NCBI GenBank assembly: GCA_964481175.1
Contig: CAYZSZ010000001.1
Span: forward strand, 1-64,000
Reading direction: 5' to 3'
Length of the DNA: 64,000 bases
Origin: JAGOVB01 sp964481175
GTDB taxonomy: Bacteria; Patescibacteriota; Minisyncoccia; Phycocordibacterales; PALSA-1337
In this document: piece by piece, positions 27,895 to 36,569 of the stretch
Position numbering within the stretch: position 1 is the stretch's first letter
How the letters are laid out: the number at the start of each line of letters is the position of its first letter
Notes under the pieces: model-generated
What the model was told of the DNA's origin: nothing
What the model saw: the letters and a program-made list of their open reading frames with translations, nothing else
Database searches by the model: none
Position numbers and translations under genes: made by a program

Positions 27895-29018
27895 AAATAT
27901 TACTTACAGGAGGCAGCACGGGCGGTCACTTTTATCCACTCATCGCAGTGGCTGAATCTCTCTATGATCGCGCACTTCAAAAGAAAATTATCAAGCCAGA
28001 GATCTGGTACATGGATTCCTCAAAGTACAATCCACGAGCTTTGTTTGATAACGACATTCAGTTTATAGAAGTTCCGGCCGGAAAACTCCGCCGCTATTTT
28101 TCGTTCTTAAACTTTACCGATTTGTTTAAAACTGCTATCGGTATCGTCCTCGCCCTTATCAATATGTGGAAGCTATACCCAGATGTTGTCTTTGGAAAGG
28201 GAGGCTACTCTAGCTTTCCAGCCTTAGTCGCTGCTCGCTTTTTTGGAATACCTGTGGTCATCCACGAGTCAGACAGCAGACCAGGTAGGGTCAACGCATG
28301 GGCAGGAAAATTTGCAAAACGCATTGCAGTATCATATCCAGACGCTGCTGAGTATTTTGATAGCTCAAAAGTCGCATATACTGGCAACCCAATCAGACGC
28401 GAAATACGTATTCCTCTAAATGAGGGCTCGCATGAGCAGCTCGGCATCGACAAAACTATCCCAACACTCTTGATCTTGGGAGGATCACAGGGTTCACAAC
28501 TTATCAATGACGTGATTCTCGATTCACTTCCTGTTCTTTTGGAAAAATACAATATCATCCACCAAACTGGTAGAAAAAACTTTGCTGAAGTTACGAGAAC
28601 TGCAGGAGTTATCCTCGCAAACAACAAAAACAGCAATCGCTACAAACCTCTCGATTATCTAAACGATCTTACTATCCGTCTCACTTCAGGAGCTGCTGAC
28701 TTGATCGTTTCACGAGCAGGTTCTACCATATTTGAGATAGCAGCATGGCAAAAGCCAAGCATCGTAATACCGATTTCACCAGCAGTGAGCCATGACCAAA
28801 CAAAAAATGCATTTTCATACGCTCGTGCTGGAGCTTGCAAGGTGATTGAAGAGCACAATCTTACGACACACGTATTTATTGCCGAAGTTGAAAACCTTAT
28901 GTCTAATCCAGCAGAACGAAAGCAATTGGCAGACAATGCGGGCAAGTTTGCTCGCCTCGATAGTGGGGACAAAATAGCCGATGTTTTGCTCGAAATAGCC
29001 CTCGAACACGAAAAGTAA
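27891..29018 (+). CDS. murG: UDP-GlcNAc:undecaprenyl-PP-MurNAc-pentapeptide GlcNAc transferase MurG
   Basis: MurG makes lipid II on the inner face of the membrane. The 375-residue GT28 protein has the N-terminal glycine motif TGGSTGGHFYPLIAVAE, GKGGYSSFPALVAA, VIHESDSRPGRVN, LILGGSQGSQ and the C-terminal SRAGSTIFEIAAWQKPSIVI sugar-nucleotide site. It overlaps ftsW by four bases. Confidence 0.95.
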   Translation: MKILLTGGSTGGHFYPLIAVAESLYDRALQKKIIKPEIWYMDSSKYNPRALFDNDIQFIEVPAGKLRRYFSFLNFTDLFKTAIGIVLALINMWKLYPDVVFGKGGYSSFPALVAARFFGIPVVIHESDSRPGRVNAWAGKFAKRIAVSYPDAAEYFDSSKVAYTGNPIRREIRIPLNEGSHEQLGIDKTIPTLLILGGSQGSQLINDVILDSLPVLLEKYNIIHQTGRKNFAEVTRTAGVILANNKNSNRYKPLDYLNDLTIRLTSGAADLIVSRAGSTIFEIAAWQKPSIVIPISPAVSHDQTKNAFSYARAGACKVIEEHNLTTHVFIAEVENLMSNPAERKQLADNAGKFARLDSGDKIADVLLEIALEHEK

Positions 29019-29021
29019 TTG

Positions 29022-29030
29022 TGGTATAAT
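29022..29030 (+). promoter_or_regulatory. extended -10 (TG-G-TATAAT)
   Basis: The perfect box lies 28 bases before ATG 29059, giving a real leader of about 20 bases, unlike most genes here. Confidence 0.6.
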
Positions 29031-29058
29031 AGGCACATTACTAGTTTAATTTAAAACT

Positions 29059-29511
29059 ATGGAAACAACACAAGGCGTAGCAACATGGCAGTGGGTCGTT
29101 TCAGTTCTTGTTGTCATTGGACTCATCGTCCTCGGTGTATATTTTTTCACCGGTGACAGCAAAAACAGCACAGAAACTCCTACCACAAATTCTCCTGCAC
29201 TCAATGGCACAGAACAGAACCGTCTCATCGTCACTGATCAGTTCCCAGGTGACATCGTGTACGTCACTACAGTTCAGCTTGCAAAACCAGGCTTAGTAGC
29301 GATTACAAAAGACGTAGCAGGAAAAGCAGGTGCAGTTATCGGGACACAACCGTTTGAAAAAGGCATTACTACAGGAAAGGTCACTTTGACCGAGCCTACA
29401 CTCAGTGGTTCTACGTATCATGCAGTACTGTATTACTCTGATGCAAAAGACACAGTCTTGATCGACAAGACATTCAAAGCTCGAACCGACCTCCCAGAAG
29501 ATAAAGGATAA
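29059..29511 (+). CDS. membrane-anchored protein with DUF7282-like beta domain
   Basis: The 150-residue protein has one N-terminal membrane span (about 10-31), a Thr/Ser-rich linker and an extracytoplasmic domain with LIVTDQFPGDIVYVTTVQLA and PGLVAITKDVAGKAGAVIG. That pattern resembles the DUF7282 domain seen in surface proteins; the assignment is by eye. It has its own promoter and precedes gltX by nine bases. Confidence 0.6.
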   Translation: METTQGVATWQWVVSVLVVIGLIVLGVYFFTGDSKNSTETPTTNSPALNGTEQNRLIVTDQFPGDIVYVTTVQLAKPGLVAITKDVAGKAGAVIGTQPFEKGITTGKVTLTEPTLSGSTYHAVLYYSDAKDTVLIDKTFKARTDLPEDKG

Positions 29512-29520
29512 TAACCATTC

Positions 29521-30810
29521 ATGAGTAGTGAAGAAAATAAAAAATCTGTAGTCACCAGATTCCCGCCGAGCCCGACGGGTTTTCTTCATATTGGAAGAGC
29601 ACGAACAGCATTGTTCAACTATCTCTACGCTCGAAAAAATAATGGCAAACTTATCTTTAGACTAGAAGACACAGACAAAGCTCGTTCAAAACCGGAGTTC
29701 GAGCAAAACTTTTACGATTGTTTAAACTGGCTCGGAATAAAATGGGACAATGAAAAAGTAATCAGGCAATCAGAGAGGACTGAAGTCTACAAAAACTACG
29801 TGCACAAAATGGTAAAAGAAGACAAGGCGTATATCTCAAAAGAAGAAAATGGAAACGAGGTTGTACGCTTCAGAAACCCAAATAAAAAAGTTACCTTCAC
29901 TGACCTCATACGCGGTGACATTACTTTTGATACAACTGAGCTAGAAGACTTTATCATTGCTCGAAATATCAACGAGCCGCTATACCACCTGACAGCTGTC
30001 GTAGATGACTTTGAGGGCGGCATCACACATGTGATCCGGGGTGACGACGGTATATCAAATACTCCTCGGCAGATCCTCATCCAGGAAGCGATCGGCGCAC
30101 CAAAGCCCGTATATGCTCATTTACCGCTTATTCTAGCTGCAGACAGATCAAAGCTTTCAGGTAGACATGGTGCTGTATCGGTAACTGAGTACAAAGATGC
30201 TGGATATCTCCCTGAAGCACTTACAAACTACCTAGCACTCCTCGGTTGGAACCCAGGAACTGAGCAAGAGATATTTTCAATGGACGAGCTCATCCAAGCT
30301 TTTGACCTTACCAAAGTAAACAAAGCTGGTGCAGTCTTTAATCCAGAAAAACTAAAATGGTTCAATAAGCAGTACATTTCAAAGATGTCGCTCGACGAGT
30401 TCAAAAAAGCTGCTGCTCCTTTTGCCACTGATGTACCTGAAAAGCTGTGGCCTCTCCTAAAAGAGAGAACTATTATCCTAAGCGAGCTAAAAGACCTTTC
30501 TGAGTTTGATTTTCTTTCAAAGAAACCAGATTATCCAAAAGAAAAATTAAACTGGAAAGAGACTCCTGCAAACAAAGCGCGCCTAGAAGAAACAAAAAAA
30601 CTGGTCGAATCTGTATCTGATTTTACAAAAGAAAATGTAAAGTCTGCATTGTGGCCACTCGCTGAAAAAGAAGGGAAGGGGGAGGTCCTTTGGCCACTGC
30701 GCATTGCCCTATCAGGAAAAGACAAAAGCCCTGACCCATTTATACTCTGCGAACTTCTTGGAAAAGAAGAATCTCTTTCACGCATCAATCATGCGATATC
30801 TTTACTTTAG
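29521..30810 (+). CDS. gltX: glutamyl-tRNA synthetase
   Basis: The 429-residue class I synthetase has RFPPSPTGFLHIGRARTAL (HIGH region), RLEDTD, VIRGDDGISNTPRQ and KLSGR in place of KMSKS. The C-terminal anticodon domain is shortened compared with the usual 460-490. It probably charges tRNA-Glu such as the one at 58.9 kb. It overlaps the next gene by 20 bases. Confidence 0.94.
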   Translation: MSSEENKKSVVTRFPPSPTGFLHIGRARTALFNYLYARKNNGKLIFRLEDTDKARSKPEFEQNFYDCLNWLGIKWDNEKVIRQSERTEVYKNYVHKMVKEDKAYISKEENGNEVVRFRNPNKKVTFTDLIRGDITFDTTELEDFIIARNINEPLYHLTAVVDDFEGGITHVIRGDDGISNTPRQILIQEAIGAPKPVYAHLPLILAADRSKLSGRHGAVSVTEYKDAGYLPEALTNYLALLGWNPGTEQEIFSMDELIQAFDLTKVNKAGAVFNPEKLKWFNKQYISKMSLDEFKKAAAPFATDVPEKLWPLLKERTIILSELKDLSEFDFLSKKPDYPKEKLNWKETPANKARLEETKKLVESVSDFTKENVKSALWPLAEKEGKGEVLWPLRIALSGKDKSPDPFILCELLGKEESLSRINHAISLL

Positions 30811-32050
30811 TTTTTTAATATTCCTTTTTTCTTTTACGACTGCACACGGTGATACTGTTTCTGATCTAAAACAAAAGATCAGTGATCGAAACGTGACTAT
30901 CCAAGCACTCGAAAAAGAAATACAGCAGTATCAGGTCCAAGTCGACAAAACTAACAAAGAAGCAAATACACTCCAAAACACAATAAACTCTTTGGACTTG
31001 TCTCGAAAAAAACTTGAAGCAGAAATAAAACTTACACAAAACAGGATTTCAAATCAAAACTCAGAAATCGAAAGACTCAAAATAAATATAAATGACAAAG
31101 ACGAGCGCATCATACACAGCCGCCGAGTCATCTCTGAAATCCTGAAAAAAGTATACTCATCTGACTCACAGTCACTAGCTGAGACGCTTGTAGGCTACGA
31201 GTCGCTGTCTTCATTTTGGGAATCAGTCGATAATCTTGTATCACTACAAGACAGCGCACGCGATCGCATAAAAGATTTGGCACAACTAAAAGTGAATTTA
31301 GAAAACAACAAAAAAGCAATAGAAAAAAAGAGGGAAGAGCTCGTCGTATTAAAGGCTGACCTTGCTGATCAGAGTTTCGCTCTTTCTGAAACAGCAAAAG
31401 AGAAGGCTGCCCTACTTAAAGAAACAAAAAATATTGAGGCAAACTACAAGGCTTTGATTGCTAACAAAGTTGCTCAAAAAGCTCAGTTCGAAAAAGAACT
31501 CTATGAGTATGAGTCTGCTCTAAAGATCGTTATCGACCCTGCGAGCCTACCGGCAACTGGTTCTGGTGTATTAAAATGGCCGCTTGATAAAGTGATTATC
31601 ACACAATACTTTGGAAACACTGCTTTTGCCACCCAAAACGCTCAGATATACAACGGTAAAGGCCACACAGGTATAGATCTCGGTGCGCCTGTTGGTACAC
31701 CCGTTAAAGCGAGCCAGAGCGGTATCGTCACCGGTGTTGGAAATACTGACTTAGTAAGATCATGCTATTCATATGGCAAATGGATTTTTATAAAACATCC
31801 AAATGGCCTCTCGACACTCTATGCACACCTTTCAAACCAACTTGTAACGACTGGACAGACTGTTACAGCTGGTCAAACCATCGGCTATAGTGGAAACACC
31901 GGCTACTCTACTGGTCCGCACCTCCACTTTGGTGTATATGCAACCCAAGGAGTACGTGTGACAACATTTGATAATAGTATAAACTGTAAGGGTGTGCTTA
32001 TTCCTCTCGCAGATCCAAAAGCATACCTAAACCCTCTATCATATCTATGA
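30791..32050 (+). CDS. secreted M23 peptidase with N-terminal coiled coil (EnvC/NlpD-like)
   Basis: I chose ATG 30791, which gives a signal peptide (MRYLYFSFLIFLFSFTTAHG); the frame is open further upstream inside gltX. Residues 25-255 form a long coiled coil. The C-terminal LytM domain has GHTGIDLGAPVG and HLHFGVY, the zinc ligands, so it is probably an active endopeptidase or at least retains the metal site. Such proteins cut or activate cutting of septal peptidoglycan. The stop overlaps the next ATG (ATGA). Confidence 0.88.
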   Translation: MRYLYFSFLIFLFSFTTAHGDTVSDLKQKISDRNVTIQALEKEIQQYQVQVDKTNKEANTLQNTINSLDLSRKKLEAEIKLTQNRISNQNSEIERLKININDKDERIIHSRRVISEILKKVYSSDSQSLAETLVGYESLSSFWESVDNLVSLQDSARDRIKDLAQLKVNLENNKKAIEKKREELVVLKADLADQSFALSETAKEKAALLKETKNIEANYKALIANKVAQKAQFEKELYEYESALKIVIDPASLPATGSGVLKWPLDKVIITQYFGNTAFATQNAQIYNGKGHTGIDLGAPVGTPVKASQSGIVTGVGNTDLVRSCYSYGKWIFIKHPNGLSTLYAHLSNQLVTTGQTVTAGQTIGYSGNTGYSTGPHLHFGVYATQGVRVTTFDNSINCKGVLIPLADPKAYLNPLSYL

Positions 32051-32313
32051 TTAAAACAATTATTTACATTATTATTGGAGTCGTCATTTTGAGCTATTTA
32101 GGAGTCGATATAAAAAGGGCAGTGGAGTCCCCTACAACAAAAGAAAATTTTTCATACGTCACTCAAGCAGGTATATATGTCTGGGATCATGTTTTGGAAA
32201 AGCCAGCGACATACATTTGGAATGAAGTAGTCGTAGATCTGATCTGGGATAGTCTGATAGAAAAGTTAAAGAATAATCCACCAAAGATCGACACAACAAC
32301 GCAAACAAAATAA
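32047..32313 (+). CDS. small membrane-anchored protein of unknown function
   Basis: The 88-residue product has one N-terminal membrane span (residues 3-20) and a soluble tail. I recognise no family. The ATGA overlap with the M23 peptidase gene suggests co-translation and an envelope role. A terminator follows at once. Confidence 0.65.
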   Translation: MIKTIIYIIIGVVILSYLGVDIKRAVESPTTKENFSYVTQAGIYVWDHVLEKPATYIWNEVVVDLIWDSLIEKLKNNPPKIDTTTQTK

Positions 32314-32315
32314 GC

Positions 32316-32353
32316 AGCCCGGGGCGGAGAACACATTCCAACCCCGGGTTTTG
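32316..32353 (+). terminator. rho-independent terminator after the gltX-M23 operon
   Basis: A seven-base CCCGGGG/CCCCGGG stem with a 17-base loop is followed by TTTTG. Confidence 0.75.
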
Positions 32354-32443
32354 TATATAGAAGTATGTCGTAAAAGATATATTGTACGACATCTACCTAT
32401 AGGAAAAGAAGGACCTTAAACAGTCCCTCCCTTTCTTTAACTA

Positions 32444-32722
32444 TTAACTTTTATACATTTCTTCGCTAATCTTTTTTAAATCATTTATAATCTTTTCATC
32501 AGTTATTTTTTGGAATCTATCGAACGTTTTTCCTTCTTTAGTTACTTGTTCAAAAAACATATCGAATGGTCGTAACCAGTATTTTGGTTCTTTTGAAAGG
32601 CTGCGGTATACAATAAACTTTGACTCATCCTCGGTGTGGTATCCTTCCCCAAGCACTTCATATGCGAAATTAGTAAGATCTTTTGGATCGTGTTTGTAGT
32701 GATAATAAAATTTTGTTTTCAT
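32444..32722 (-). CDS. DUF1653 family protein
   Basis: The 92-residue protein contains the DUF1653 pattern: YYHYKHDPKDLTNFAYEVLG, DESKFIVYRSL, WLRPFDMFFEQV and RFQKI. The function of the family is unknown. The start is fixed by a -10 box exactly six bases upstream. Between 32354 and 32443 I see nothing. Confidence 0.8.
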   Translation of the reverse strand: MKTKFYYHYKHDPKDLTNFAYEVLGEGYHTEDESKFIVYRSLSKEPKYWLRPFDMFFEQVTKEGKTFDRFQKITDEKIINDLKKISEEMYKS

Positions 32723-32728
32723 TTATAT

Positions 32729-32737
32729 AGTATATCA
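32729..32737 (-). promoter_or_regulatory. extended -10 (TG-A-TATACT), leaderless start
   Basis: On the minus strand the box ends six bases before the DUF1653 ATG at 32722. Confidence 0.65.
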
Positions 32738-32744
32738 AAATACA

Positions 32745-32784
32745 AACCCCACACATGCTATTTCAATGTGCGGGGGTGTTTTGC
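32745..32784. terminator. hairpin terminator downstream of the 237-residue membrane protein gene
   Basis: The arms ACCCC-ACACAT and ATGTG-cGGGGGT are flanked by T-rich sequence on both strands, so it may work in both directions. On the minus strand its tail runs into the DUF1653 promoter. Confidence 0.65.
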
Positions 32785-32798
32785 TCGAACCAGAGGTA

Positions 32799-33512
32799 TT
32801 ATCTGACCTTGATTCGGTATTCGATAGCAACGTCGACGATTTGAAGACCGTATGCTCGAAGCTTTGCGTCGAGCGGCACAAGCGCTGCACACAACTTTGC
32901 TTTTTCCGTAAGGAACTGTGTGCTATGCACAGGATTACTCGGGTATGATGCCAATGCGGCTTTAATCACCGCATTCTCAGGAGAGTCCTCGATTATTTTT
33001 CGAATCAAAGGCGTCCTGAGATCATCGCGACTGAAAGTCTCGCTTGTGAAAAGATTGTACTCGACCAAGAGCTTGGCTCTCGCCAGCAGGTCAGCACGCG
33101 AGTTTGAGCCCGTATAGGTTATGACCACTATCCAGTCACTGTTGGTTCCACCGACAAAGCCGACAGTTTGCGGATCAAAGATGGATGAAACAGCCACTTG
33201 ATGCAAAGAAAGAGCGCGCCGGCCATCGCTGAAGTTGTTGTTCCAACGTGACTGTGAGATGATGCCCGAGGCAGTTGGTTCGGCCACATACTCGAACTTG
33301 CCGTTCTTGTCGAAGACGGCGTACGTAGCGTTCTGAGACTCGAAGAAAAATGGGCTTGCTACGAGCGCGGCCCCGATCGCAAACACCACCACGGTGACGC
33401 ATCGGTCTTTTTTTCTCTTGAACGCTCCGGGGAGTCCGAGCAAGCTGACACAAAAAAAGACAAACCCAAAGATGACGGCAAGGGCCCAGAGAATCTGAAT
33501 GATTTCCGACAT
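32799..33512 (-). CDS. membrane protein of unknown function, weakly SPFH-like
   Basis: The 237-residue protein has two N-terminal membrane spans (about 5-27 and 38-56) and a soluble domain. YAVFDKNGKFEYVAEPTASG and the end LRAYGLQIVDVAIEYRI recall band-7/SPFH proteins, but similarity is weak and I do not assign a family. The coding region is clearly GC-richer than the neighbours and the gene stands alone between two terminators. TATAAT at 33617-33612 (minus) could be its -10, giving a leader of about 100 bases. Confidence 0.6.
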   Translation of the reverse strand: MSEIIQILWALAVIFGFVFFCVSLLGLPGAFKRKKDRCVTVVVFAIGAALVASPFFFESQNATYAVFDKNGKFEYVAEPTASGIISQSRWNNNFSDGRRALSLHQVAVSSIFDPQTVGFVGGTNSDWIVVITYTGSNSRADLLARAKLLVEYNLFTSETFSRDDLRTPLIRKIIEDSPENAVIKAALASYPSNPVHSTQFLTEKAKLCAALVPLDAKLRAYGLQIVDVAIEYRIKVR

Positions 33513-33637
33513 ACAAGTTTGATTTGAAGTGACATGCTACAACCTCCCCTCTTCCGAGAGTGTAAAAGCAAACGATTTTAGGTTGTTAAATTCTTTGCAT
33601 AAACTACCATCATTATACTAGTATGTCAATGACAAAG

Positions 33638-33667
33638 AAAACCACCCGATATGGGTGGTTTTCTTTT
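33638..33667. terminator. bidirectional hairpin terminator
   Basis: The stem ACCACCC/GGGTGGT with loop GATAT has T-rich tracts on both sides. On the minus strand it ends the lysozyme-like gene. Confidence 0.7.
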
Positions 33668-33672
33668 GAGTA

Positions 33673-34122
33673 TTATCTCATTGCTACTTCATAGTTCTTT
33701 AGATTCTTTCCCCAACATTTTGATGAGGCATACCATGGAGCGGCACCGTCTTTGTCATAGATATACTTGGCATATGCCATGTTACCTTCTACTGAGTAAA
33801 TATCGTATCCGAGCTTCTTAGCTTGATCAAGGTGGAATCGTTCATTGATTTGCATCACCCCAATATCGTTACTATCTTTCAAACCTCGTAAGATTTTCCC
33901 TGAATCAGTAAAGTGGACGAAACCAGATTCACATCGAGCAATTTCCGCGAGGACTGGAGTGTCTGCATAGTACTCACGAACATAGTGTTCAAGAGTCTTA
34001 GGAGACTGAACTTGCTCTATAACAGGAGTTTGATTTTGACTTACAACAACTGACTGTGTCGTGGTCGCTGCTCCGTATACTGATGAGAGAAAGAACACGA
34101 ACCCTGTAGTCATATTTATCAT
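33673..34122 (-). CDS. secreted lysozyme-like / lytic transglycosylase protein
   Basis: The 149-residue protein has a short signal-like N terminus, a Thr/Gln-rich linker and an SLT/lysozyme-like domain: VLAEIARCESGFVHF carries the probable catalytic Glu, followed by DIGVMQINE, GNMAYAKYIYDKDG and PWYASSKCW. Two Cys may form a disulfide. It would cleave peptidoglycan glycan strands outside the cell. It is a single-gene unit. Confidence 0.78.
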   Translation of the reverse strand: MINMTTGFVFFLSSVYGAATTTQSVVVSQNQTPVIEQVQSPKTLEHYVREYYADTPVLAEIARCESGFVHFTDSGKILRGLKDSNDIGVMQINERFHLDQAKKLGYDIYSVEGNMAYAKYIYDKDGAAPWYASSKCWGKNLKNYEVAMR

Positions 34123-34193
34123 AAATTTAAAATCGAGTACTAATTGATTCGTACTCGACTACCCCTATATACTAGCACCTTTGGACGTAAAAG
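34123..34193 (-). promoter_or_regulatory. inverted repeat upstream of the lysozyme-like gene
   Basis: CGAGTAC (34134-34140) and GTACTCG (34151-34157) form a perfect seven-base inverted repeat with a ten-base spacer in the presumed 5' region on the minus strand. It could be an operator or an mRNA hairpin. Confidence 0.4.
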
Positions 34194-34478
34194 TCAAGGC
34201 TTTTCGCTCAATCCCCTGCACCCTTTCATAGGCCTCAAACCCCTCTCCGAAGCGTCTATTTTATGGCTCAAAATAAGGATATTCTCACTCTTTATGCGAG
34301 GCATGCCACCGCACCAAGGTAGCCCGAAAACAGCCCCGTTTTTAGAGGCCAAAAACGCAGGAGTAGGGGGTAGGTCCGCCTTCCCTACCCTAGCTTCAGC
34401 TTTGGTTGGGAAATAGGCAAAAACAACCCCTAAACCAGCCAAAAAAGTGATAAAACTGATAGAAATGAGGTACTTCAT
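34194..34478 (-). CDS. possible small secreted protein
   Basis: A 94-codon frame begins with a convincing signal peptide (MKYLISISFITFLAGLGVVF ... KAEA), but the mature part (GLPWCGGMPRIKSENILILS) is of no known type and the codon use is atypical. On the minus strand an extended -10 box (34512-34504) lies 25 bases before the ATG. The stretch 34160-34480 otherwise holds only a GGGTAGG/CCCTACCC inverted repeat near 34366-34390. Confidence 0.35.
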   Translation of the reverse strand: MKYLISISFITFLAGLGVVFAYFPTKAEARVGKADLPPTPAFLASKNGAVFGLPWCGGMPRIKSENILILSHKIDASERGLRPMKGCRGLSEKP

Positions 34479-34498
34479 TGATTTTTTAAAGGCTATGG

Positions 34499-34512
34499 TG
34501 TATAGTATATCA
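34499..34512. promoter_or_regulatory. overlapping divergent -10 boxes
   Basis: On the plus strand TG-TATAGT (34499-34506) serves rpmA. On the minus strand TG-A-TATACT (34512-34504) points to the small secreted ORF. The two boxes share the palindromic core TATAGTATA. Confidence 0.5.
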
Positions 34513-34520
34513 ACAAATTT

Positions 34521-34793
34521 ATGGCAACCAAAAAAGCTGCAGGTGCATCGAAAAACGGTAGAGATTCAGGTCCACAATACCTGGGTGTTAAGATTTCTGA
34601 TGGCGACAAAGCAATTGTAGGTCAGATTATTGTTCGACAGCGTGGTACTCGTATCATGCCTGGTAAAAACGTTGGTATGGGAAAGGATCACACTCTCTTT
34701 GCTCTCAAGGACGGAAAGGTAAACTTTTCAACCAAACGAAAGATAAACTTCGACAACACAGTTAGCCGAAAGAATATCGTCCACGTAATCTAA
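34521..34793 (+). CDS. rpmA: 50S ribosomal protein L27
   Basis: The 90-residue protein has [24 protein letters not shown] and [20 protein letters not shown], all L27 marks. Its N-terminal tail reaches the peptidyl transferase centre. There is no removable N-terminal extension. Unusually it is not next to rplU, which lies at 41.2-41.5 kb. It converges on rplI with a one-base gap. Confidence 0.97.
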   Translation: MATKKAAGASKNGRDSGPQYLGVKISDGDKAIVGQIIVRQRGTRIMPGKNVGMGKDHTLFALKDGKVNFSTKRKINFDNTVSRKNIVHVI

Positions 34794-34794
34794 A

Positions 34795-35220
34795 TTACTT
34801 TGACTTAATAGAGAGAGTAAAGGTAGCTGATTTGTCAGCTACTTTTACTTTTATAGTGTGATCACCGACCTCTTTGAGTGGTTTGTCGAGTACGATGTGT
34901 TCTGGTTTGAAACCGACAAGTTCAGCGATCTCTTTTGCGTGCAGCCCAGCAAATAGATGACCCTTATCATTTGTCTTTCCAGTATAGACAACGGTAGTGC
35001 CGTTGAGTGCTGCGAGAGACTTCGCAATCAATTCTTCTTGGACCTTTTTCTCACCTGTCTCACGGGCAATCTCGAGAGCCACTCGCTTTACTGCATCAGG
35101 AGTAGCAGGTATCGCTAGCCGCTGTGGAATAAGAGAGTTTACAGCAAATCCATCAGCTACTTCTTTTGTTTCATAACGCTTCCCTATCTTTGCAACATCT
35201 TTAAGTAATATGATCTTCAT
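34795..35220 (-). CDS. rplI: 50S ribosomal protein L9
   Basis: The 141-residue protein has the L9 N-terminal domain MKIILLKDVAKIGKRYETKE followed by the long connecting helix and the C-terminal domain. Several candidate-phyla groups lack L9, so its presence argues against Microgenomates. It lies nine bases downstream of ctpA on the minus strand. Confidence 0.95.
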   Translation of the reverse strand: MKIILLKDVAKIGKRYETKEVADGFAVNSLIPQRLAIPATPDAVKRVALEIARETGEKKVQEELIAKSLAALNGTTVVYTGKTNDKGHLFAGLHAKEIAELVGFKPEHIVLDKPLKEVGDHTIKVKVADKSATFTLSIKSK

Positions 35221-35229
35221 ATCCCTATA

Positions 35230-36498
35230 TTAGGGTAATGCGTTCAAAATTTCAACTGCCTTGAGCATCTGTACATCTCTTTTTGCATCTATATCGGCCT
35301 GGGTTACTTTTACCTCTACGTCAGGGTCGAGACCGTTCTTTGAGAGATTGATACCGTTTGGAGTAAGCCATCGAGCGATCGTCACTTTGAGTGAAGTGTC
35401 TGGAGTAATTTTGATGAGCTCCTGGACAGATCCTTTTCCGAAAGTCTTTGTTCCGACGAGGCGAGCTACTCCTTGCTCTTTTAGCGCTCCTGCAAGGATC
35501 TCAGAGGCAGATGCTGATCCACCGTCTACGAGGATGACCATCTGGAGCTTGTCACTAAACACATTGTAGCCCTTGCTGCGATATGCGCGGGGAGCTGAAT
35601 TTTTACCAAAGTCCTCAGTCACGATCACTTTTCCTGCTGGGAGGAACCATGAAGCCATATCTACAGCTGCTTCTAGATAACCACCTGGGTTACCACGGAG
35701 ATCGAGTACTAGCTTGTGAGAACCAGACTTTATAAATTCTCGCAAAGCATCACGGAATAGATTTGGTGAGGTAGCGGTAAAGCTAAAGAGTCGGATTACG
35801 AACACGCCGTCTGCACGAAGCCCTACTGGAGATGGAACGGCTGTTGTACCCTGACCCACAACAGTGCCAGGTTTTACTTCGGTTTCAATAGTAGGCATAT
35901 TGATCGTATCTCGGACTATTGTGCGTTCTACTGGAGAAGAAGCTCCTATAGGCACCACGGTAAGGCGTACTTTTGTACCTGCTGGACCACGGATGAGTTT
36001 GACCGCTTTGTCGACAGACATTTCGTTTGTGACTGTATCGTCAATCTTTACGATACGATCCCCTGTCTTCATGCCTGCCTTTTCTGCAGGACTGCCTTTG
36101 AGAGGAGCGATCACGGTGAGGACATTGTCCTTTTTACCCACTTCCATACCCACACCACCAAAACTACCAGCGATATCGCTTGCAAACATCTCACTTTCTT
36201 CTGGAGGGAAAAAGACAGTGTACGGATCTCCAAGAGAGCTTACAAGTCCCTGCATTGCACCGTATATCTTTTCCTGATTTGGAGTAGAGGTAGCACCCAC
36301 GTATTTTTGTTCGAGAGTATTCCAGACTTTCCAAAAAGGAGCAAAGTCTTTGTCAGAAATCGATGCGGTGTCGATTTTTAGAGCTGGTTGTGAGTAGCCT
36401 GAAACAGGACGTGTGTGCTGACCGAGTAAAAAAGAACCTCCTGCTAAAACTACGAGCCCGACGATGATAACAATCTTCTTTTCGAAATGCTGATTCAT
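35230..36498 (-). CDS. ctpA: carboxy-terminal processing protease (S41A)
   Basis: The 422-residue protein has an N-terminal membrane anchor, the segment SLGDPYTVFFPPEE, a PDZ domain (GVGMEVGKKDNVLTVIAPLK, GMKTGDRIVKIDD), the LRGNPGGYLEAAVDMASWFL block, and the catalytic Ser in DGGSASASEILAGAL with Lys in GTKTFGKGSVQ. It cleaves C termini of extracytoplasmic proteins. Upstream starts at 36534 and 36507 exist; I chose ATG 36498 because a -10 box ends seven bases before it and covers the ATG at 36507. Confidence 0.93.
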   Translation of the reverse strand: MNQHFEKKIVIIVGLVVLAGGSFLLGQHTRPVSGYSQPALKIDTASISDKDFAPFWKVWNTLEQKYVGATSTPNQEKIYGAMQGLVSSLGDPYTVFFPPEESEMFASDIAGSFGGVGMEVGKKDNVLTVIAPLKGSPAEKAGMKTGDRIVKIDDTVTNEMSVDKAVKLIRGPAGTKVRLTVVPIGASSPVERTIVRDTINMPTIETEVKPGTVVGQGTTAVPSPVGLRADGVFVIRLFSFTATSPNLFRDALREFIKSGSHKLVLDLRGNPGGYLEAAVDMASWFLPAGKVIVTEDFGKNSAPRAYRSKGYNVFSDKLQMVILVDGGSASASEILAGALKEQGVARLVGTKTFGKGSVQELIKITPDTSLKVTIARWLTPNGINLSKNGLDPDVEVKVTQADIDAKRDVQMLKAVEILNALP

Positions 36499-36505
36499 AT
36501 ACTCC

Positions 36506-36514
36506 ATTATCTCA
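36506..36514 (-). promoter_or_regulatory. extended -10 (TG-A-GATAAT), leaderless start
   Basis: On the minus strand the box ends seven bases before ATG 36498 of ctpA. Confidence 0.55.
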
Positions 36515-36557
36515 AACAAAGCACGCAACCGCAATGGAAAAGTCTCTTTTTTCGGTA

Positions 36558-36563
36558 TATACT
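36558..36563 (+). promoter_or_regulatory. -10 TATACT, leaderless start
   Basis: The box ends six bases before ATG 36570 of the CorA-like gene. Confidence 0.55.
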
Positions 36564-36569
36564 GTGTCC

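Noticed and set aside
33359..33571. Minus-strand ORF of 70 codons with GGGGAGG before an internal ATG
   Set aside because: The Shine-Dalgarno-like site is attractive, but the frame overlaps the 237-residue membrane protein gene and encodes low-complexity sequence rich in Arg and Ser.
34144..34416. Plus-strand ORF of 90 codons
   Set aside because: It is antisense to the weak minus-strand candidate, starts inside the inverted repeat, and has neither promoter nor recognisable sequence.
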